A stretch of DNA of 64,000 nt from positions 160,611 through 224,610 of the forward strand of contig NZ_JAJJBU010000014.1 of the NCBI RefSeq assembly GCF_020905375.1, read 5' to 3'. Below are positions 9,273 through 17,822 of the stretch, piece after piece (the stretch's first letter is position 1; every line of letters starts with the position of its first letter). The stretch is from Arthrobacter cryoconiti. Its GTDB lineage: Bacteria; Actinomycetota; Actinomycetes; Actinomycetales; Micrococcaceae. A model generated the notes under the pieces. It saw nothing but the letters and a program-made list of their open reading frames with translations. It did not search any database and was not told where the DNA came from. The position numbers and the translations under genes were made by a program.

Positions 9273-9929
9273 ATGAGCGCACAGGATGCTTTGGACCGCC
9301 CGCAGATCGACGCCGAGCTGGAGACCCTGCCGCACTGGTGCGTTAGCCAGGGTGCCTTGCGCACTGTTCTGACGTGCCCGACGTCGGCCGGTGCCCTGGA
9401 ATTATTTGCTGCTATTGGCAATATGGCGCAGGAAGCCAATCACCACCCGGACGTGGACTGGCGTTATGACACTTTGTTCCTCACTCTGACCTCGCACGAC
9501 GCCGGGAGCAAGGTGAGCGCCAAGGACGTGGCCCTGGCCCGTTCCATTTCCGCAGCTGCGGACGTAGCTGGCGCGCAGGCCAGAACAGAATTGTTGCGCA
9601 CCGTGGAGATCGCCCTTGACAGCGACGATCCTGAAGCGGTTTCACCCATGTGGCAAGCCGCGCTCGGGTACAAGAAGGATGCAGATGGGGCGCTCGTGGA
9701 TCCTTTTGGGCGTGGACCAGCGCTGTGGTTCCAGAAGACCGCGACTCCAAACGCGAACAGCTTCCATTTGGACATCACTGTTCCTTATGCGCGCAGTGCG
9801 AACACGTTACGTGCTGTGGAGGATGCTGGTGCGTCGCTGGATCATGAATCGGCACCGCGCTGGGTCATTGCTACTGATGTGCAGGGCAACCGACTGTGCA
9901 TCTGCACTGAGGAAGGGCGCGACGCTTAG
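9273..9929 (+). CDS. pterin carbinolamine dehydratase (PCD) fused to a VOC/glyoxalase-like domain
   Basis: A 218-residue two-domain protein. Residues 1-95 are a PCD/DCoH domain with the active-site pattern EANHHPDVDWRYDTLFLTLT followed by SHDAG, which catalyses dehydration of 4a-hydroxy-tetrahydropterin. Residues 105-218 resemble half of a VOC (glyoxalase/bleomycin resistance) domain: MWQAALGYKK, DPFGRGPALWFQK, NSFHLDITV and the final ATDVQGNRLCIC. The ATG at 9273 has a GGAGGAAC ribosome site; the frame is open further upstream into thiG. It follows thiG by 37 bp and so may share the TPP-controlled transcript, which is an unexpected place for a pterin enzyme. Confidence 0.8.
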   Translation: MSAQDALDRPQIDAELETLPHWCVSQGALRTVLTCPTSAGALELFAAIGNMAQEANHHPDVDWRYDTLFLTLTSHDAGSKVSAKDVALARSISAAADVAGAQARTELLRTVEIALDSDDPEAVSPMWQAALGYKKDADGALVDPFGRGPALWFQKTATPNANSFHLDITVPYARSANTLRAVEDAGASLDHESAPRWVIATDVQGNRLCICTEEGRDA

Positions 9930-9976
9930 GGTCTCGGCGCAAGGGCGTATTGCAGGGTGGGGGAGTATTGCAGCGC

Positions 9977-10054
9977 GCTGAAGATCCCTACGTGCTGAAG
10001 ATCCTTACGTGCTGAAGATCCTTACGTGCTGAAGATCCCTACGTGCTCAGGATC
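9977..10054. repeat. 17-bp tandem repeat, four copies plus a partial fifth
   Basis: GCTGAAGATCCCTACGT or its C-to-T variant starts at 9977, 9994, 10011 and 10028, and a degenerate fifth copy (GCTCAGGATC) starts at 10045. It lies just after the PCD-VOC gene and before a hairpin. No coding role is seen. Confidence 0.9.
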
Positions 10055-10056
10055 GC

Positions 10057-10083
10057 GGGCGCCCACAAGCTTGTGGTCGCCCT
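10057..10083. terminator. probable terminator between the thi operon and the 10152-10457 gene
   Basis: GGGCGCCCACAAGC pairs with GCTTGTGGTCGCCC with one mismatch and almost no loop. GGGCGCCCACAAGC is partly repeated directly at about 10093-10107. It lies between convergent transcription units. Confidence 0.6.
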
Positions 10084-10151
10084 GAAATTACGGGGCGCCC
10101 ACAAGCTACCGGCCAAGAAAGTCGTGCAGCCAAGGGCCGAAAAGGTAAGTG

Positions 10152-10457
10152 TCAGCGTATCTGCAGAATTTGATTGGTCCGAGTGAGCTGGTGCTTATAG
10201 CGGTTCCTACCCACGAAGCCAGCGGTGGCCCACGCTGTGACTCCACCCACCACCATAGATAAGATCCAAGGTACCCATGCTGTGGCGGCGGAGCCGCCCA
10301 GGCCAACTGCCATGGTGATGATCCACACCAACAACGCCGCAAACACGGCGGTACCAGCTGGCAGTAAAGCACCGAAGAGGACGCGGTGTTTATCAACCGC
10401 CCACGCAATGGCGCCAAAAGCACCGGCCGTCAACGCAATGATGACCACGGCAACCAT
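10152..10457 (-). CDS. small three-helix membrane protein, unknown function
   Basis: A 101-residue protein with three hydrophobic segments: VAVVIIALTAGAFGAIAWAV at 2-21, a helix around residues 26-52, and one around 62-84. It ends in a short basic cytoplasmic tail (RNRYKHQ). A clean ribosome site (GGGGAG) precedes the ATG at 10457. No named family is recognised. Its placement next to DUF3107 and TetR suggests a conserved actinobacterial locus, but nothing indicates a role. Confidence 0.7.
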   Translation of the reverse strand: MVAVVIIALTAGAFGAIAWAVDKHRVLFGALLPAGTAVFAALLVWIITMAVGLGGSAATAWVPWILSMVVGGVTAWATAGFVGRNRYKHQLTRTNQILQIR

Positions 10458-10517
10458 GGACTCCCCTTTTTCTAGTACTTATATGTCTGAGCTTCTTATA
10501 TGCCAGAACGCTCTTGT

Positions 10518-10742
10518 CTAGAGTGCAGCGAACCCTACGCTGCGAGCTTTTTCGCCGCCCAGCTCAACGTATCCCAAGGCGCCGCCGGGGATAATGACAA
10601 CGCGGCCTTTCTCGTCCGTCAGACGCAACTCGGAGCCCTTTGACAACGCGGCGGAAACCAACTCCGCGACCGCATTGGAATCCTGATCGGATTCAAGGAC
10701 GATTTCACGGGCAATGTTCTGGATGCCGATCTTGATTTCCAC
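10518..10742 (-). CDS. DUF3107 family protein
   Basis: A 74-residue, acidic, soluble protein with the DUF3107 pattern: MEIKIGIQNIAREIVLES at the start, a central AVAELVSAAL helix, LTDEKGRVVIIPGGALGYVE, and a C-terminal VGF. It corresponds to the mycobacterial TB9.4 family, which is likewise encoded beside a TetR regulator. The function is unknown. The start is GTG at 10742 with GAGGAG 7 nt upstream. Confidence 0.85.
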   Translation of the reverse strand: MEIKIGIQNIAREIVLESDQDSNAVAELVSAALSKGSELRLTDEKGRVVIIPGGALGYVELGGEKARSVGFAAL

Positions 10743-10791
10743 GGGTTTCTCCTCGATGCAAGCGTGCCAAAAATGAAAGTACCCACCAACT

Positions 10792-11445
10792 CTATGCTGA
10801 CGGAGCTAGCGGTTCCTTGGGAAAGCGGCTAATTCCGCGCCAAGCTAAACGGTAGACAAGCTCGCTGGCCACATCGATGTCAAGATTGCCGTTGGCTTCG
10901 AGCCAATACCGGGCGCTGACCTGGGCCATCCCGGCTAGGGCACGCCCCAGCAGCGTCGCTTCAAGATGGGCCAGTTTAGTGTCCTCGGCAATGACTCCGG
11001 CAATGGCATCGGCGTACTCGGAGTTAAATTTCTCCAAACGGGCTGCGACATCGGGGTCGTTGACCAAATCCGATTCAAACACCAGACGGTGTGCCTGGTC
11101 ATCCTTGGACACAAAATGGAAATATGCCTTCATGGTGGCCTGAACACGCAACTTATTATCCGTTGTGGAATTCAAGGCTGTCAGCAGCATGGCCGTCAGG
11201 GATGCCAATTGGCTATCCAAGAGGGCCAGATAGAGCTCTCGCTTGCTGGGAAAATGTTGGTAAAGGACGGGTTTGCTGACCTTGGCGCTCTCTGCGATCT
11301 CATCCATGGCGGCGCCGTGGTAACCGTTGCTGACAAACACTTCCAGTGCCGCCTCCAACAGCTGCGCGCGGCGTTCATCGCGGGGGAGGCGGACGAGCGG
11401 GGCGCGGCGCGGGGTGTTCGCCCCGGGGTGGGCTTCGAGCGTCAT
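10792..11445 (-). CDS. TetR-family transcriptional regulator
   Basis: A 217-residue regulator. The N-terminal TetR helix-turn-helix is clear: RRAQLLEAALEVFVSNGYHG, then MDEIAESAKVSKPVLYQHFP at about 46-65. A helical ligand domain without recognisable specificity follows. The DUF3107-TetR-moeZ order is shared with mycobacteria, where the regulator is a conserved protein. The frame is open upstream to 11664 across the moeZ 5' end, but the ATG at 11445 with GAAAGG upstream is chosen because the domain begins shortly after it. Confidence 0.88.
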   Translation of the reverse strand: MTLEAHPGANTPRRAPLVRLPRDERRAQLLEAALEVFVSNGYHGAAMDEIAESAKVSKPVLYQHFPSKRELYLALLDSQLASLTAMLLTALNSTTDNKLRVQATMKAYFHFVSKDDQAHRLVFESDLVNDPDVAARLEKFNSEYADAIAGVIAEDTKLAHLEATLLGRALAGMAQVSARYWLEANGNLDIDVASELVYRLAWRGISRFPKEPLAPSA

Positions 11446-11553
11446 GGTGTGTGCCTTTCTGTCCGTCCGGCCAACTTCCCCAGCACGGAGTTTCCCGCTC
11501 ATTCTACCCGTGAGTAATAGTGCGATCACGCAGGCGCAGACTAGATTTGATTC

Positions 11554-12753
11554 ATGGTGTCCCTTATTACGTCCCCGAACCCTAGCAACACAGCGTCCTT
11601 GCCCGCTCTGGTGGAACCGGGAGCTCCTCTGCTGCCTGAGGAAATGCAAAGGTACTCCCGTCATGCTCTGATCCCTGAGATCGGCTTGGTGGGCCAGCGC
11701 CGACTACGCAATGCGCGAGTGCTGGTCATTGGTGCAGGCGGGTTGGGATCTCCGGCTTTGCTTTACTTGGCGGCGGCTGGCGTGGGCACACTGGGGATTG
11801 TCGATGACGACACCGTGGAGCTAAGCAACCTTCAGCGTCAGGTCATCCACGGCGTAGCGGACATTGGGCGCACGAAACTTGAATCTGCCCGTGACTCAAT
11901 TGCCGTTATCAATCCCGGCGTGAACGTGGTGCTTCACCAGCTTCGGTTGGATTCATCAAATGTGCTGGATATCTTTGCCGACTATGACGTCATTTTAGAT
12001 GGCGCCGATAATTTCTCCACCCGCTATTTGGTCAATGATGCTGCGGCGATCTTGGAAAAGCCGTACGTATGGGGTTCCATCCTGCGCTTTGACGGGCAGG
12101 TCAGCGTATTTTGGAACAAGTTCGGCCCTAACTACCGGGACCTCTACCCCGAACCCCCGGCGCCAGGTACTGTTCCATCCTGCGCTGAAGGCGGAGTTTT
12201 CGGCATGCTCTGTGCCTCCGTGGGCGCCATGATGGTCACCGAGGCGGTCAAGCTCATTACCGGTATTGGCCAGACATTGCTGGGCCGCTTACTGATTTTT
12301 GACGCTCTTACATCCCGCTGGCGTGAAATTCGAATCGCTAAGGACCCCGCCGCCGCCCCGATCACGGAACTCATCGATTACGAGCTCTTCTGCGGAATTC
12401 TCCCGCTGAACGAGAACGACGACGAACTCATCTCTGTGCCTGCGCTTGCCTTGCGTCTTGCACAGCGTGCACAGGGCAAGGACAATTTTGTTTTGATCGA
12501 TGTCCGTGAACCTCTCGAACATGAACTGGTCCACATTCCGGGATCGGTGTTAATCCCGGTGGGGGGAATCAATGATGGGACGGCGCTGGCTGCGATTCCA
12601 CAGGACGTGCCTCTGGTGCTGCATTGCAAATCAGGTGCCCGGTCCGCCCAAGGGCTTGAAAGTCTGAAAGCTGCCGGTTTTGTGGACGTCGTTCACCTTG
12701 CCGGGGGTATTGACGCGTGGAATTTGGCGGACAGTGACGAAGGCGGACAGTGA
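11554..12753 (+). CDS. moeZ: adenylyltransferase/sulfurtransferase MoeZ
   Basis: A 399-residue fusion of a MoeB/ThiF E1-like domain and a rhodanese domain. It adenylates the C-terminal Gly of ubiquitin-like carriers and loads sulfur. The E1 part (about 28-270) shows VLVIGAGGLGSPALLYLAAAG, LSNLQRQVIH, and Cys210 in PSCAEGGVFG. The rhodanese part (about 300-395) has its persulfide Cys358 in HCKSGARSAQG. MoeZ of actinobacteria serves MoaD- and CysO-type carriers; here it may also serve ThiS, as the thi operon lacks thiF. The start ATG is 6 nt after TAGATT (11542-11547), so the mRNA is probably leaderless. Confidence 0.92.
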   Translation: MVSLITSPNPSNTASLPALVEPGAPLLPEEMQRYSRHALIPEIGLVGQRRLRNARVLVIGAGGLGSPALLYLAAAGVGTLGIVDDDTVELSNLQRQVIHGVADIGRTKLESARDSIAVINPGVNVVLHQLRLDSSNVLDIFADYDVILDGADNFSTRYLVNDAAAILEKPYVWGSILRFDGQVSVFWNKFGPNYRDLYPEPPAPGTVPSCAEGGVFGMLCASVGAMMVTEAVKLITGIGQTLLGRLLIFDALTSRWREIRIAKDPAAAPITELIDYELFCGILPLNENDDELISVPALALRLAQRAQGKDNFVLIDVREPLEHELVHIPGSVLIPVGGINDGTALAAIPQDVPLVLHCKSGARSAQGLESLKAAGFVDVVHLAGGIDAWNLADSDEGGQ

Positions 12754-12776
12754 CGAATGTGTGCAGTGAAGATTGT

Positions 12777-12822
12777 GTGCAGTCACAAGCATTGACAGTC
12801 ACGAGCACTGACAGTCACGAAC
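12777..12822. repeat. short 16-bp direct repeats after moeZ
   Basis: ATTGACAGTCACGAGC (12791-12806) is followed directly by ACTGACAGTCACGAAC (12807-12822), with a degenerate copy (GTGCAGTCACAAGC) just before. They lie between the convergent moeZ and hemA genes; no clear terminator hairpin is seen there. Confidence 0.7.
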
Positions 12823-12872
12823 GTCAGCAGTAAACGGCGCTATATTCGTCCCAACAGCAGCAGCCAGCGTGT

Positions 12873-14213
12873 TTAAGCTGAGGCTACTTGGCCGTCGGAC
12901 CCCTGCGTGCCGGGATCTGAAGCTGTGCGTTGGGATGCTGTCGCTGCAGGACGGGCTGCGGGCTCTACCTTCAGTCCGTAGAGGGCATCCAAAGCGGCAA
13001 GGTAGCTCTCGGAATCGCCGGCCGCGGCCAGTTCTTTGGCGCGCACCGTTGGCACGTGTAAGAGTTGTTTGACCATGCGGCGCATGGCGAACTCAACTTC
13101 TGCTGTGGCTGCCGTGCAGCCGTGCTGCTGGCGGATCTTTGCGATCTCGTCGTCCAGGACTCCCATGGTGTGCCGGCGCAGAGCTACAATCGCGTGATCC
13201 AAGGAGCGGGAATTTTGGGCTTGTTCAAAGTTTTTCGCAGCATCCTCCACCAGAGCGGCCGCTTCGCTCAACGTTGATTCCTGTTCTTCGGGAGCTGCTT
13301 GACGCACGGTTTCCAACGTCAGTAGATCTACGTTGGGGAGATCGGCTACCTCAGGAGCAAAGTCGCGGGATAGTGCCAAATCGATAGCTGTCAGCTGGGT
13401 GGAAACTCCCTGGCGCATCTGTGCCAAATCCAGAGCGGTCAGTTGGTGTTCCGAACCGCTACAGCCCAGCAACAGGTGGGCGGCGGCCAGTGCGCCCGGC
13501 ATTGATGACTCATCCAGCGCCATGCCGCCGCGAGAAGACGTGAACGTCTCGGCTCGCCCGGATGAGGAATAGACACGAATGTCGGTACAACCGCGTTGCG
13601 TCAACTGTGCCATGGCCGCCCCTGCGTAGGCGCCCGTACCAAATAGCACCGCCGTTTTTCCTGCCAATGAAGGCGAATCGGCAAGCTCTGTGGCCAAATC
13701 TAGGGCTACGGAGACGATTGACATGCCGCGTTGGCCCAGGGCGGTCCGGGCGCCTACTTCCTTGGCGGTTTTGGACGCTGACTGGAACAAGCGCACCAGA
13801 GCCGGAGTGCTCACGCCTGCTTGCTGTGCGGTGCTGAGGGCTCGCCGGACCTGGCCGGCAATTTCACGTTCGCCCACCACGGCGGATTCCAGTCCAGTGC
13901 TGACGGCGAAAAGGTGGCGGGGGACGTGTGTGCCGTGTTGGGTGGCCAGTGCGTCAGAGACGAACTCTTCGCCTAATCCGCAATGGAAGCTGACAGCGGA
14001 AACGATGCTTTGGCGAGCGTCGCTGACTTCTTCTGCGCTTCGGGCTTGGACATAGAGCTCGTATCTGTTGCAGGTGGCCAAAGTGATGAGGCCAGCCACG
14101 GCGTTATCGCCGGCGACGACGTCAGCGCTGACAGCCGCGGCACCTGCGCTGAGGCGGGCAACGGTTTCGAGATCAATGGATGAATGCGAGGCGACAAGAG
14201 AAAAGAGGACCAC
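12873..14213 (-). CDS. hemA: glutamyl-tRNA reductase
   Basis: A 446-residue enzyme that reduces glutamyl-tRNA(Glu) to glutamate 1-semialdehyde with NADPH, the first committed step of C5 haem synthesis. The thioester-forming cysteine is Cys48 in [23 protein letters not shown] and the NADPH-binding segment with GTGAYAGAA follow, then the C-terminal dimerisation helix region ([20 protein letters not shown]). The start is GTG at 14213 behind ATGGAGGAATT. The C-terminus is extended by about 40 low-complexity residues. It diverges from the rest of the haem operon. Confidence 0.93.
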   Translation of the reverse strand: MVLFSLVASHSSIDLETVARLSAGAAAVSADVVAGDNAVAGLITLATCNRYELYVQARSAEEVSDARQSIVSAVSFHCGLGEEFVSDALATQHGTHVPRHLFAVSTGLESAVVGEREIAGQVRRALSTAQQAGVSTPALVRLFQSASKTAKEVGARTALGQRGMSIVSVALDLATELADSPSLAGKTAVLFGTGAYAGAAMAQLTQRGCTDIRVYSSSGRAETFTSSRGGMALDESSMPGALAAAHLLLGCSGSEHQLTALDLAQMRQGVSTQLTAIDLALSRDFAPEVADLPNVDLLTLETVRQAAPEEQESTLSEAAALVEDAAKNFEQAQNSRSLDHAIVALRRHTMGVLDDEIAKIRQQHGCTAATAEVEFAMRRMVKQLLHVPTVRAKELAAAGDSESYLAALDALYGLKVEPAARPAATASQRTASDPGTQGSDGQVASA

Positions 14214-14376
14214 AATTCCTCCATCGTAGACCTTCCGGAACGAATTTTATGGACAGGTTGACCTAACTTGTCAGCAAACCACCGGTGGTCTTGCCGCTCT
14301 CAACACGCAATGCGCTCTTGCCGCAAAGACAAGTTGTGCACAAACGTCTCCCGGATTCCCTCTGTAGGGTGGTGCC
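14214..14376. promoter_or_regulatory. divergent hemA / hemE promoter region
   Basis: A 163-bp spacer. TAGGGT at 14365-14370 lies exactly 6 nt before the hemE ATG. The perfect palindrome TTGTGCACAA at 14334-14343 overlaps or abuts the expected -35 of hemE, and CCACCGGTGG lies at about 14279-14288. Both are candidate operators for a haem- or redox-responsive regulator (inference; no regulator is encoded here). Confidence 0.5.
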
Positions 14377-15438
14377 ATGACACTGAGCTCAACCCACCCC
14401 ATGATGGACGGCCGCACCGCCAACTCTCCACTGATCACTGCCTACAGAGGCGGAACTCCAAGCAGGCGACCGGTTTGGTTTATGCGCCAAGCCGGGCGCT
14501 CCTTGCCCGAATATCGTGAATTGCGCGTTGGCACCACCATGCTTGAATCCTGCCTTAACCCACAAATGGCTGCCGAGATCACTCTTCAGCCTGTGCGCCG
14601 CCATGACGTGGATGCGGCGATCTTCTTTTCCGACATTGTGATCCCGCTCAAGCTCGCCGGTGTTGGCGTGGATATCGTGCCCGGCGTGGGCCCCGTGTTG
14701 GACCACCCGGTAAGAACCGCCGAAGATGTTGCCCGGCTCCCACAGCTAAGTGACGCCGCGCTGGATCCCATCCGCGAAGCCGTAGCGTTGGCAGTTGGCG
14801 AGCTGGGGAGTACTCCGTTGGTGGGCTTCGCTGGTGCTCCGTTTACTGTTGCCGCCTACATGGTGGAAGGCCGCCCGTCTCGGGATCATTTGGGCCCGCG
14901 CACCATGATGCATGCCCAACCGGCTGTGTGGCAGGCCCTGATGGAGTGGGCTGCGGACGCATCCGGGAAGTTCCTACGTGCTCAAATCGAGGCCGGCGCC
15001 AGCGCAGCCCAGCTCTTTGACTCATGGGCCGGATCGCTGGGACTTGCCGATTACACCGAACACGTTGCACCGGCGTCGGCACGGGCCTTCGATCATGTCC
15101 GCGACCTCGGTGTGCCCTTGATCCATTTCGGCACCGGAACATCCGAACTTTTGGGTGCCATGCGAGACGTTGGAGTGGACGTCATGGGCGTGGATTACCG
15201 GCTGCCCCTGGACGAAGCTAATCGTCGTTTGGGCGGAACGGTGCCGCTGCAGGGCAATATTGATCCGGCCCTTCTGAGCGCTCCGTGGCCGGTGCTGGAG
15301 CAGCACGTCCGCGAGGTGCTTTCCGCCGGATCCGCTGCACCAGGACACGTCGTAAACCTAGGCCACGGTGTCCCGCCGGAAACTGATCCGCAAGTTCTGA
15401 CCCGCGTGGTGGAACTGATTCACTCGATCGCACCGTAA
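14377..15438 (+). CDS. hemE: uroporphyrinogen decarboxylase
   Basis: A 353-residue TIM-barrel enzyme that removes four acetate carboxyls from uroporphyrinogen III to give coproporphyrinogen III. Signatures: RRPVWFMRQAGRSLPEYREL near residue 28 (substrate-binding Arg and the family PVWxMRQAGR box), AAIFFSDIVIPL, LVGFAGAPFTVAAYMVEG and a C-terminal NLGHGVPPETDP. It opens the eight-gene haem operon. The ATG has no ribosome site but follows a TAGGGT -10 box by 6 nt, so the operon mRNA is probably leaderless. Confidence 0.95.
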   Translation: MTLSSTHPMMDGRTANSPLITAYRGGTPSRRPVWFMRQAGRSLPEYRELRVGTTMLESCLNPQMAAEITLQPVRRHDVDAAIFFSDIVIPLKLAGVGVDIVPGVGPVLDHPVRTAEDVARLPQLSDAALDPIREAVALAVGELGSTPLVGFAGAPFTVAAYMVEGRPSRDHLGPRTMMHAQPAVWQALMEWAADASGKFLRAQIEAGASAAQLFDSWAGSLGLADYTEHVAPASARAFDHVRDLGVPLIHFGTGTSELLGAMRDVGVDVMGVDYRLPLDEANRRLGGTVPLQGNIDPALLSAPWPVLEQHVREVLSAGSAAPGHVVNLGHGVPPETDPQVLTRVVELIHSIAP

Positions 15439-15489
15439 AGGGCCGTCACCGCCGATTTTTTTGGCCCGTCACCGCCGCTAAGGAGAGTC

Positions 15490-17037
15490 ATGTCAGCAAA
15501 GCCAATACCGCCGAACGCACCGCAGGCTAAGGCCCCGCACGGGGCACGATCGCATGGTTCCGCGCCCCGTCTATCAACGTCGCGCCGAGCTGCTGTGGTG
15601 GGCGGGGGTATTTCCGGATTATTGTCCGCTTTGGATCTACAGGCTGCTGGCTGGCAGGTGGGGGTGTACGACGCCGCTGCCACCTGGGGTGGTTGTGTGG
15701 GAGTCCACGAGGTGGCCGGGGTAGAGCTGGATAGCGGTGCGGACTCATTCGCCACACGCAACACGGCCGTGCTCGATTTGGCTACTGAACTCGGACTGGG
15801 CGAGAACGTGGTGACCCCCAATCCGGCCGGAGCTTGGGTGTGGTTGCCGGATGGCCCGGTGCCGTTGCCGCGCACCGGCGTGCTGGGTATTCCCTCGGAT
15901 TTGCGGGCACCTGAGGTGCGCACCGCGCTGGGAACCACCGGCGTGCTGAGAGCGGCCTTGGATGCCAAGATGCCTGCAACAGTGGGCACCACTGAGGCCG
16001 TGATGAGCGTGGCCGGGCTAGTCCGTGCCCGGATGGGCCAGCGGGTACTAGAACGGCTCGTGGCACCTGTAGTTGGCGGCGTGCATTCAGCAGACCCCGA
16101 ACTTCTGGACGTGGATATGGTGGCGCCAGGACTCCGGGCCGGAATTCGTGAACACGGCTCGCTGGCTGCCGCCGTGGCCGCCCAGCGTGCAGGCGGAGCC
16201 AAACCCGGATCGGCAGTGGGGGGGCTTGACGGCGGAATGCACACGCTGGTTGCTGCATTGGTGGAGCATTTGCGCGACGCCGGTGTGGCACTGCATGCCG
16301 GGCATGCAGTCACCGCCATCCATCAGGTCCAGGCAGACCCGGATACCAAGGGTACGCCCGTGCACTGGAGCGTGGACTGGAGCGCAGGGGGAGATCAAGG
16401 CCGCGAATCCGTGGAGTTATTGGTGGTCGCCACCGACGGTCCTACCGCGGTGCAGCTGCTGGCCGAATGCGTTCCCGAATTGCTCCCTTTCACCCCCGCA
16501 GCGGGTCCTGACATCCGCCTGGTCACTTTGGTTCTTGACGTGCCGGAACTGGACGGTGCTCCACGCGGAACGGGTGTCTTGGTGGCGCCGCAGACGGAAG
16601 GTATCAGCGCTAAAGCTCTCACCCATGCCACCGCCAAGTGGGAGTGGCTCGCCGACTCGACGGGACCTGGAACACATGTGCTGCGTCTTTCCTACGGACG
16701 GGCGGGCGTCGCGGCAGCTGACGCTGTTCGCTTGACTGCCCGCCCAGTGCTTGATGCCGATCTGGTGACTACCGCTCTTCTGGATGCCACCAAACTTCTG
16801 GGAGTGAGCATCACCGAGGATGACGTGCTGGGCTCAGACGTGATTCGGTGGAAGGGCGCGCTGCCCTATGCCGCCGTCGGACATCAGGCCAAGATTGCAC
16901 AGATTCACGCTTTGGCTAACCGTGCGACTGGGCTGGTCCTGACAGGTGGTTGGATGTCCGGGAACGGGCTGGCTGCCGTGGTTGCTGGGACCCGTCGTCA
17001 GATCAAAGCTGTGGTGGATGAGATGACGATAAAGTGA
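15490..17037 (+). CDS. hemG: coproporphyrinogen III oxidase (HemY/CgoX type)
   Basis: A 515-residue FAD protein of the HemY family (called hemG or hemY in databases, CgoX by function). The FAD motif AAVVGGGISGLLSALDLQAAG begins near residue 34, after an unconserved Pro/Ala-rich leader. GADSFATRNTAVLDLATELGL, VAPVVGGVHSADPELLDVD, and the C-terminal LVLTGGWMSGNGLAAVVAGT motif follow. With HemQ and a class-I-like ferrochelatase downstream, the product is expected to be coproporphyrin III rather than protoporphyrin IX. AAGGAGAGTC precedes the ATG. Confidence 0.92.
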   Translation: MSAKPIPPNAPQAKAPHGARSHGSAPRLSTSRRAAVVGGGISGLLSALDLQAAGWQVGVYDAAATWGGCVGVHEVAGVELDSGADSFATRNTAVLDLATELGLGENVVTPNPAGAWVWLPDGPVPLPRTGVLGIPSDLRAPEVRTALGTTGVLRAALDAKMPATVGTTEAVMSVAGLVRARMGQRVLERLVAPVVGGVHSADPELLDVDMVAPGLRAGIREHGSLAAAVAAQRAGGAKPGSAVGGLDGGMHTLVAALVEHLRDAGVALHAGHAVTAIHQVQADPDTKGTPVHWSVDWSAGGDQGRESVELLVVATDGPTAVQLLAECVPELLPFTPAAGPDIRLVTLVLDVPELDGAPRGTGVLVAPQTEGISAKALTHATAKWEWLADSTGPGTHVLRLSYGRAGVAAADAVRLTARPVLDADLVTTALLDATKLLGVSITEDDVLGSDVIRWKGALPYAAVGHQAKIAQIHALANRATGLVLTGGWMSGNGLAAVVAGTRRQIKAVVDEMTIK

Positions 17038-17111
17038 TGTTTGGCACTTTCTACACCGCGTAGAGAAGTTGGGTTTCATATTTGCGGTCCACAAGGTGCA
17101 GACTGGAACCC

Positions 17112-17822
17112 ATGAGCCACACTTCGAGCGAATCTGTCACTAAAACTTCCGAGTCTGACGAAGCACCTACCACGCCATTTACCTTGTGGACCGTGTTCAA
17201 GCGCACGGGCTCCTTCGCAGGCGGTGGCGGAGCTGTTGCCGCCTTCGACGCCTTGAAGGATGGCTTCGCAGCGAACGGGGTGACGCTGCGGGGTTCCTAC
17301 GATGTCTCCGCACTGCGCAGCGATGCCGACGTCATGGTCTGGCTCGTGGGACGCAACGCCGAAAGCTTGCAGCAGGCAGTGCGCGACATCCGCCGGACCG
17401 AGCTTTTCGCAGAAACAGAAATTGCCTGGTCCGCCATGGGCGTGCACCGTGAAGCGGAATTCACCAAGAGTCACGCTCCCGCTTACATGGGCGACAACGA
17501 GCCCAAGGGATGGGTTTGCGTTTACCCTTTCGTGCGCTCGTACGATTGGTACATTCTTCCAGCCGAAGACCGCAGCCGTATGCTGCGCGAGCACGGCATG
17601 CTAGGCCGGGACTTCCCCCAGGTTCTTTCCAACACAGTCGCCGCCTTCGCGCTGGGCGACTGGGAGTGGATGCTGGGCTTGGAATCAGATGAGCTCACAG
17701 ATCTGGTGGATATGATGCGCCACCTTCGCTCCACCGACGCCCGCTTGCATGTGCGTGATGAAATCCCGTTCTACACAGGACGCCGGGTCAGCGCAGCCGA
17801 GGTTGCCGAGGTCCTCCGATGA
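17112..17822 (+). CDS. hemQ: coproheme decarboxylase HemQ (ChdC)
   Basis: A 236-residue chlorite-dismutase-fold protein that oxidatively decarboxylates coproheme to haem b with peroxide. Landmarks are the FTLWTVFKRTGS opening, MVWLVGRNAESLQQAVRDIR, the conserved KGWVCVYPFVRSYDWYILP and the MMRHLRSTDARLHV segment with the proximal His. It sits between hemG and hemH, the usual actinobacterial order. The frame is open 10 codons upstream, but ATG 17112 starts the protein without including the intergenic stretch. Its stop overlaps the hemH start (ATGA). Confidence 0.94.
   Translation: MSHTSSESVTKTSESDEAPTTPFTLWTVFKRTGSFAGGGGAVAAFDALKDGFAANGVTLRGSYDVSALRSDADVMVWLVGRNAESLQQAVRDIRRTELFAETEIAWSAMGVHREAEFTKSHAPAYMGDNEPKGWVCVYPFVRSYDWYILPAEDRSRMLREHGMLGRDFPQVLSNTVAAFALGDWEWMLGLESDELTDLVDMMRHLRSTDARLHVRDEIPFYTGRRVSAAEVAEVLR

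Noticed and set aside
10093..10115. Second terminator from the repeat of GGGCGCCCACAAGC
   Set aside because: It lacks a pairing arm of its own; it is only a direct repeat of the first hairpin arm.
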